Below, piece after piece: positions 57,290 to 64,000 of a stretch of 64,000 bases of DNA. Source of the DNA: Selaginella moellendorffii (Eukaryota; Streptophyta; Lycopodiopsida; Selaginellales; Selaginellaceae); NCBI RefSeq assembly GCF_000143415.4, contig NW_003314350.1, forward strand, positions 186,001-250,000, given 5' to 3'. Under the pieces are notes generated by a model. The model worked only from the letters and a program-made list of their open reading frames with translations. It was not told where the DNA came from and did not search any database. A program made the translations under genes and the position numbers. Positions within the stretch are counted from its first letter, which is position 1. Each line of letters opens with the position of its first letter.

Positions 57290-59400
57290 CTAATGCTGTT
57301 GTGCCCATGTCATAACTTTAGATTTTGGTGCAGCTTGTTGGATGAAAATTGCATTGCTTTCTACTTGGCTTAAGCTTGTGTAGGCAATTGTCCTGCATAT
57401 GCAAGCCTTGTGTCTGACAGATTCCACATATAGGCTAGTACCTAATCTGTTTCCTCGGATGCTGGCTTGTAGCTCATTGTCTGAATTGGAGGAGACAATG
57501 GGTGTTGAAAGAAAACTAGTGCTCAAGCCGAAGATGGCAGTGATGATGGCAAGGTCTTGATAGGAGATTTCTTGGCTTGTAAAAATAATCTTCCTTTGAA
57601 ATAGATCATTTGAAGTAAACATTTGAAGAAAGGTGATGGCCATCAAGCCATATACACAGTCAATGAGAGCATTGTCCATTGTTACGTGCTGTGTTGAGTT
57701 GCTACAAGTGGATATCAACCGACCATGTACACATATAACCATGAAAAAAGGATGGTCATTGTTGCACTCAATGCAGTGTCCAATCTGCAAGTTAATCCTA
57801 GATAGCCAAAATTTGTGGCAAACACACCAGCCCAAGGACACAGAGATGTCTCGAGAGGCAAAAGGAATTAAGCATCCCTTTATCTTAAATGAATAAATAT
57901 AAGCCATTGAACAAATAAATATGACATACATACCCCATTAAAGTCTCTTTGATACATAGAAGTTATGGATTTCAAGTGGTCATGAATTGCATTCCATGGT
58001 GCTAGTCCAGGCACATTGTAAACTATAGTTGGAGGTCCAATCTTGGAAATATTATGATCACTTGTTCCTTCGATGTCGTGAAATATTTTGAGTGGCATGT
58101 GACGTCCAAACCATTCTGATTTGACTTTATGATACACGAAAGACATACATGCTGCAACTTGAACCAGAGTATGGTAGTTATTATTAACAGCTGTATTGAA
58201 AGCTCAAGCACACCTTGTAAATATACTCAAAGTCGTTAGCATGTTTCTGCTCTGCTCATTTAGGTCAACTGAGGAAGTATGCTGCAACAGTGCAAAATGC
58301 TGATCATGTGGTTTCTAGCGTGAGATCATGCAAAAGAACCAAGTTGGATATAGGAATTATATCAAGCATAGGTGGCCTCAGTGGTGGGAACTCACAAACC
58401 AGGGAGGAAGCAATAATATCAATAGCAAATCTAAAGGAATAGACCACCAAACATATCAGCAATATGTTGAGAAAGAGAAGCTGTAGCAATATGAACACCA
58501 CCAATATCAGTGAAGTCAACATTGGGGGAGGTGGTAGAGCTAGTTCTCCACAAGCTGTTGCAGAAGCCATCATAAGTTCCATAGCAAGATAGGGTGTATA
58601 GTAGCAATGGCGAGCTCTAGATAGCAGCTGCAAGTTAGCAATTTGATCCACTAAAGAGTGGCCACTGGTTTGAAAATGCTACTTGTAATAGAACACCACA
58701 GATTATCTTGTGATATGTCACTAATGTCACGCTTTGCTGTGTCAAAAAATAGTAAGAAAATATCACCCAAAAAATGTTTTTTTACATAGTGCTACCATTG
58801 AATCAAAAGTTGAAGTGAAGTAATCCACATGTAGTTTCGTAAGAATTTTGTAAGAAACCATGTTAAGAGAAAACCATGTACCTGTTGAAATAAATGCCAT
58901 CACAGTGGTAGGTGTTGCATGGTTGGCATGAAATAAACATACCACTAATGTCAAGTATGCTATTAAAACTTTTGCCAACTAAAATGCAAATTAAAATATC
59001 ATTTGAAAGAAAAAGTGTAGCATACCACTATTGTGAGGAGCACCACTTGACTTTACATTAACTTTGATTAATCAAAAAAGCAAAAATGTCAGTAATACAT
59101 ACTAGGAATGTCGTGGTGCTTGGTGACATTAGGTTTCGTTGCAACACAGTTCACAGCTGCGTCATTATTATCCCCAAGCTCAGTGGTTGCTATAGCATTC
59201 TTACAATGTTAAAGGAAAGTTTTGGTTATAATGGAAACTATACCTGGGTGTAAGTTCAAGAACTTGCTACATACGTTGTCAAGAGTTTGATCTGATGAAT
59301 GAGACTTGCTATTGTGAACCTCCTGAACCTGTGATGTGCTAGAAATGTAGTCAACTGCATCATCACTTGAAGACGACAGACTAAAACAAAGAAGAACTTT
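57290..59400 (-). pseudogene. Gene b, unit 4 (leader exon lost)
   Basis: Matches gene b of unit 1, including the same deletion-made 213-codon frame (57290-57931). The sequence breaks at 59460 before the MHQ leader exon, so this copy has no signal-peptide exon or 5' region and is presumably dead. Confidence 0.45.
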
Positions 59401-59969
59401 TGGAATGTTGAAAGCCTAAGAAACATATGGTAAATGGGACCAATGCATGTACTAATATTAGAAAATGCATAGAAGTTGATCTATAATAACCATGACTTTA
59501 AATTGAAAAATAAATAATATAAAAGAAAATCAACTTGACCATATACCTTTTAGAAAATTCTACATTATTCATTACAATAAAAATACATTATTTATTTAAA
59601 TCTCTTTATAAATATGAATAAACCGAGATATTATATTATATGGTATTTCTTGAAATTATGCTAGATTAAACTTTATATTAGTTTAAGAGAAACAACTTTG
59701 GTAAATAACGAATATACTAATTTAAATATGGTTTATCTCTGGTTTCTACTGCATCTTTTGTAATTAAGGAACCAGAATCCAGTTCTAAACGTGAAACGTT
59801 CAAGTTGGTAGGACCGATAAATTGCATGGACCAGATAACTGTATGGAAAACATGCACCGTATAAAACAACAAGATTTCTCTACAAGCATGTGGCTATGTG
59901 TGTAACGTACAGAATACGGATCACACGGAAATAAAAAACGTGAAATATGATCTCTAATAGCTCTGATAG

Positions 59970-59977
59970 TATAAAAG
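59970..59977 (+). promoter_or_regulatory. TATA box of oxygenase copy 5
   Basis: TATAAAAG 106 bp before the ATG. The upstream 500 bp are nearly identical to those of copy 2. Confidence 0.75.
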
Positions 59978-60075
59978 ACCCTTCTCCAGCCTCTGTTTCC
60001 TCAACCCACAGAGGAGTAGAAAACATTCTCCAATCAAGTTGATCAGATCGATCAAACAGTTTTCACCATTTCGAA

Positions 60076-61119
60076 ATGGCTGCAATCATGTTGATGATTG
60101 CGTTTCTCGTGATGGCTGCAGCATGGAAGATGGTGTGTATCCGCAAGAGAGAAGAGAGGGCACGATTTCTAGCGTCGCTCCACCCCATGAGAGACGCACA
60201 CAAGATCTTGTGGTACATGTACTCGGTGGAATTCCCCTTCCTCTCGCAAAAGGCGCTCGAGTTTGGCACAATCCGCACGCTCGGCATCCCGGGGATCACA
60301 AATCTGCTCTTCAAGACCAAGTACGGCCTCAAGGATCCGCAGAAGCGCGCCGCCGAGACCAACATTCTGGTGAGCGAGATGATCCACCACCACGTCGACA
60401 GCGATCGCGGCTCGTACGCGGTGAGGAGATTGAATGGAATCCACAACAAATTCAAGATCCCAAACGACCAATTCGCCTACGTCCTCTGCCTCAACGTGGT
60501 CAGCCCCATTGATTTCTCCGAGAGATTTGGATTCCGCAAGTGGACCGACAGCGAGAAGGAGGCCGCGTATGTTGTGTGGCACGACGTGGGCGTGAGGATG
60601 GGCATCACAACCATCCCAGATAGCATTCCAGAGATGCGGGAGTACATTCGCGATTACGAGGCCAAGAACGCCATCTTCACGGACAAGAACAAGAGCATCG
60701 TCCAGGATCTCAAGCATCTGGTGCTGGATGCATTTCCTCGCCCCGTGCAGCCGCTGGTCGAGACTGGGATCTGTGCACTCATCGATCCCACAATCAGGAG
60801 CGCTGTTGGATTGGAAAAGCCTCCAGCAATTGTGGAGTGGATCATCTTGGGTGCGTTCAAGCTGCTGGCCGGGAGCTTCGTGTCCGCGTTCTTGCCTCCC
60901 AGACGTGTGGAGGATGCAAAGGGCAGCATTGAGGTGGACTGGTGTCCTAATCCCGCTGCCAATCCGGAAGAGTACCGGCAGCTCAACGTGAATGTGTATC
61001 GGCCACCAGCATTCGAGAAGGGATACAAGCTGGCGGAGCTGGGAGCGCTGAAATCAGGCAAGCTTGGACCATACTACGATGGAGGCTTGCGCTGCCCCTT
61101 CCGGCAAATGCACGCATAG
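60076..61119 (+). CDS. mpaB/DUF2236-family membrane oxygenase, copy 5
   Basis: An intact 347-residue copy. Own changes: Met5 in the anchor (Val elsewhere), Met38 in HPMRD (Val elsewhere) and Ser159 in WTDSEKE (Asn elsewhere). It lacks the copy 2 changes at 267 and 299, although its flanks match unit 2. The catalytic-region signatures are unchanged. Confidence 0.8.
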   Translation: MAAIMLMIAFLVMAAAWKMVCIRKREERARFLASLHPMRDAHKILWYMYSVEFPFLSQKALEFGTIRTLGIPGITNLLFKTKYGLKDPQKRAAETNILVSEMIHHHVDSDRGSYAVRRLNGIHNKFKIPNDQFAYVLCLNVVSPIDFSERFGFRKWTDSEKEAAYVVWHDVGVRMGITTIPDSIPEMREYIRDYEAKNAIFTDKNKSIVQDLKHLVLDAFPRPVQPLVETGICALIDPTIRSAVGLEKPPAIVEWIILGAFKLLAGSFVSAFLPPRRVEDAKGSIEVDWCPNPAANPEEYRQLNVNVYRPPAFEKGYKLAELGALKSGKLGPYYDGGLRCPFRQMHA

Positions 61120-61409
61120 CAATAGAACGGGCATAGGACATTCGTTCGGAGAACCAAGCATCATTTAAAAATGATGAATCTTTTTGTAATTTTTGCAGAT
61201 AGCACAAAACCATTATTAATAGTACGGGATCCAAACAATTTAGAAACACAGAGACAAAAATATTGCAGGTTGTAGTTAGAAGTCTAAGTTGACACGCTCG
61301 CTTACACCTAAGAGAACGAAAAGCTTGTCAAGCGGAAGGAATAAAGATCAAAAGCTTACCTCCACGAGAAAACCTCACGTTAATCCATGGGGCTAGCATG
61401 CCCACCATC

Positions 61410-62845
61410 AGGTGCGAACTACCAAACTTTCCTTCGAGTCCAGCGCCGCACTCACTGGCCAATCAGGGTACCCGAGTACAACTTGAGCTCTCCCACTGAG
61501 ATGGCTGCAAAGCCGCTTTCAAAGCTCGGCATCCCCCATGCCTGTTCAAGGCAACAGACTTTAAACACACGACAAAAACTCACCTTGGAGCAACCGGCCA
61601 ACAGGGTGCGACCCATCCGGAATCGTAATGTCCTCCGATAACAAGGATGCTCTCCAGGCTGCAAACTTATCCCGAACCTCCTGCGTGGTGAAGGCGCGTG
61701 TGAACTCTTCCGAGATCGGCTCTGTGGGTGAGTCAGGGAACTAATGCAGAGAAGCTTCAACCAGCTGGTTTCCCTTGACCTGCACATATTCATCGATCTC
61801 AGAAATGGCATATCGCCATTCCCTCATATCCATGGCATACAGAAAACAAACAGAAATTGATTTCAAAACACGAAACACGAAACTGGTACATACATGAAGA
61901 TATGTTGGAGGTCTTGCTTGCTTCCCTAAGCTAGCAGTGATCCACGTACACGAAAACCTGTACCAGATCTTAGCGCAGATGTCAGATACTAACCAGCTTT
62001 ACATACCTGTAGCAGATTGCGGTGCTTCACATCAAATTCCCAATCTTAGTGTACGCACATCCAGGATCGAGGTGGTGAACGCTAGAATGCCTGAATGCCA
62101 ATCAAGCTCGGCCTGTTCCTCCTCAGAGGAGGTGACATTGTTAGTAGGTTGATCAATGCCATCATGTGGAAACTCCAGGTCCAGAAAAACGGCCTCCTCA
62201 TCCTGTGCCTCCTCATCCTCCTCCAACTCTAAGCCCATTTCTAACTGGAACTCCCCTCACTCTGGTTCCTGCTCATCGTGCTTACACTCTGCCTTGTACA
62301 GCATGAAAAGGGCAAATGAACACAAGAGCCTAGAGAAAATGCTTGCCGGCCCTTGTCTTGGAAAACCAATGTGGCGTACACCTCCAACCACATGCACGGC
62401 GCTCTCCCTTCCTGGAAACCTCTTTCGATTATACCTGGAATGTCGAGAAACTTAGACACAAGACGAGGCCAAGAATCCTTACCGATTCTTGGAGGCGTGG
62501 CATCTGGGATCTGTTCGATCAGCCTGTACCTCTTCTTAAATTGCTCTTTAGTAATCTTGCTAGGTGACACTTGGAATAGTGGTGTTTCTTGCTGTAGCGC
62601 TGCGAGTTGTGCTGTGGGAGCAACTCCTTGAGCAGAGCCCTAATGCGTTCCAAAAACGAACCAAAACCTGCATCCCTCTGTTTCTTATGAGCTGCCCCCC
62701 TCCACCTCTTCTGACTTTGGTGCCTCTCTTTTGGTGATGACGGCATTGCCGTATATGATCGAGGTCACGGACTTGCCCCGAGGATGGGTGATTCCACCTC
62801 GATTTTCGATCTGACATTGCTTGCCACAATCTACATGGAATCAAG
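61410..62845 (-). pseudogene. Gene a remnant, unit 5
   Basis: It shares with unit 2 the TGA in place of the Trp codon of QEPEW (about 62255). Unlike the other copies it lacks the 9-bp segment with the TAA after VVGG (near 62383), so that exon reads on as GVRHIGFPRQGPASIFSRLL. This is useful for inferring the ancestral frame, but the copy is still broken. Confidence 0.45.
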
Positions 62846-63068
62846 GAGTTTGAAACAATGCTTTAGCAAACTCTTAAGCTTTTGAAGTTTAGACAAAGGC
62901 CATCGAGCTCAAAGAACCTAGACATTAAAGGTTCTTGGAAGGATAGTGAGAACTTGGATCACTGTCACAACCTTGCAATCCTTTGAGACAGCCCAGATGT
63001 TCGGAATGTTGAAAGCCTAAGAAACATATGGTAAATGGGCCCCATGCATATACTAATATTCCGCTGCT

Positions 63069-64000
63069 GTTGCAGAAGAATGATCTGAACAATCCAAAGA
63101 GTAGCAGTAGCAACACTGCAGCCTGATGCATCTCCTTAGTGCACTCACTGGGAAAGTCACCAAATTGGAGAAGCTGAACAAGCTGCTGCTTACCGTTAAA
63201 TCAAAGGGCAATTGCTACACCAAGCATATATATTAAAAAAGAGATGCTGGAGCTGTCAACGTGGAAAGCAAGGGAGCAAACTGTAAGGCTTTTTCTATTA
63301 TGACTTTCCAATTTATGATAAAATGTGGCAAGTCCAATTTATTAGAAAGAGTGTCAACCGTTTGTTCCTAGCTTAGTAAACCCCTAACCATGCGCTTGCC
63401 ATGTTTGGGGACAACATTACTGTTGCAATGACTCTTAACCAAGCTTGTGCTGTTAAGCTTCAAGAGACCCTCGTGGTAGTAAGAAGCTGCCAAGTCACAC
63501 CAAGTCACAGTTACCCAATGTGCAGGTCAACGGCCTCCTTGATGGGCGGCCTGGCCTGAATCGACGAGCAGTGCACTCCATGGATCTAGCCGCCAGTGGT
63601 GTCATCCATCCGGCATGGCCGCTCCAAGAGCTTTATACAGAAGTTGATCTATAATAATCATGACTTTAATTTGACAACTAAACTTGACCATATACCTTTT
63701 AAAAATTCTAGATTATTCATTACAATCCATACGTTATTCATTTAAATCTCTTATAAAAATGAATAAACCAAAAAACCATATTGTATTTAATAGTTTACTT
63801 TGAAATTATGCTAGATTAAACTGTATACTAGTTTAAGAGAAACAAACTGGACTACAATTTGGTAAATCACGAGTATACTAATTTAAATATAGACTATCTC
63901 TGGTTTCTAGGAAATCTGTAATTAAGGAACCAGAATCCTGTTCTAAACGTGAAACGTTCAAGTTGGTAGGACCGATAAATTGCATGGACCAGATAACTGT
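63069..64000. repeat. Start of tandem array unit 6 (cut by window end)
   Basis: The leader-exon landmark (ATG at 63131 on the - strand, MHQAAVLLLLLFGLF), the duplicated 5' segment and the AT-rich promoter of another oxygenase copy. The conserved GTGAAACGTTC block is at about 63950; by comparison with copy 1 the next ATG would lie about 240 bases beyond the window. Confidence 0.8.

Larger units (their letters stand above)
52245..59460. repeat. Tandem array unit 4
   Basis: About 7.2 kb. From the end of the oxygenase to about 59450 it is nearly identical to unit 1, differing by scattered single bases and one 14-bp indel near 56177. At 59460 it joins directly to the unit 5 promoter, losing the leader exon and the 5' segment that separate other units. 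Confidence 0.85.
59461..63068. repeat. Tandem array unit 5 (short unit)
   Basis: Only about 3.6 kb. It begins inside the promoter region and, after gene a, jumps at 63001-63004 (TTCG) from the sequence equivalent to 40946 of unit 2 to that equivalent to 45036, removing about 4.1 kb with all of gene b except its edge. The remainder matches unit 2. Confidence 0.85.

Noticed and set aside
29799-64000. CRISPR array or satellite
   Set aside because: The repeats are 3.6-8 kb gene-bearing units, not short spaced repeats.
29799-64000. Transposon-driven amplification
   Set aside because: I found no terminal repeats, target-site duplications, transposase or reverse transcriptase reading frame in or between the units; direct-repeat tandem structure fits unequal crossover better.

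Overview
This window looks like nuclear DNA of a seed-free vascular plant, most likely the lycophyte Selaginella or a close relative. The reasons are: many introns of only about 45-70 bp; GC-richer exons in AT-rich spacers; two large pentatricopeptide-repeat (PPR) genes; a ciliary/basal-body gene (CEP104) expected where sperm are flagellated; and plant-specific families such as STRUBBELIG-type receptor kinases, strictosidine-synthase-like proteins and MES-type methylesterases. The species call is inference; nothing in the window names the organism.

Left half (1-30 kb): ordinary, dense, mostly single-copy genes. In order: a PLS-class PPR protein (243-3809, +); ORC3 of the origin recognition complex in 17 exons (4917-8003, +); a secreted lipid-transfer-like protein (8054-8413, +); an unrecognised multi-exon gene reconstructed here (about 8473-9780, +); a STRUBBELIG-type LRR receptor (pseudo)kinase (10257-13323, -); a SERINC-type membrane protein (13780-15277, -) divergent from the meiotic recombination factor HOP2 (15411-16362, +); AHA1, the Hsp90 ATPase activator (16430-17618, -), convergent with HOP2; an unrecognised plant protein (17925-19462, -); CEP104 (19480-22976, -); a previously hidden cyanovirin-N-homology (CVNH) gene with an internal stop (23155-23604, -); a strictosidine-synthase-like protein (23715-25007, +); and a P-class PPR protein (25105-27114, -). 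After an AT-rich spacer comes a MES-type esterase (28748-29860, -).

Right half (about 29.8 kb to the end): a tandem array. Each unit carries an intronless 347-codon gene on the + strand for a membrane-anchored protein that I place in the mpaB/DUF2236 (rubber-oxygenase-like) heme oxygenase family. Five near-identical copies are complete (30936, 38026, 46233, 53421, 60076) and the promoter of a sixth ends the window. Downstream on the - strand, units carry remnants of two unrecognised multi-exon genes ('gene a' and 'gene b'). Diagnostic indels show that units 1-2 and 4-5 are copies of one another offset by about 22 kb, so the array has a higher-order structure, with later deletions (gene b lost from unit 5) and apparent gene conversion. 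A 743-base run of N lies in the array at the end of unit 3.

Functionally the left half is housekeeping: replication, meiotic recombination, chaperone function, organelle RNA processing, cilia and membranes. The array is a recently amplified locus that probably raises the dose of one secretory-pathway oxygenase.
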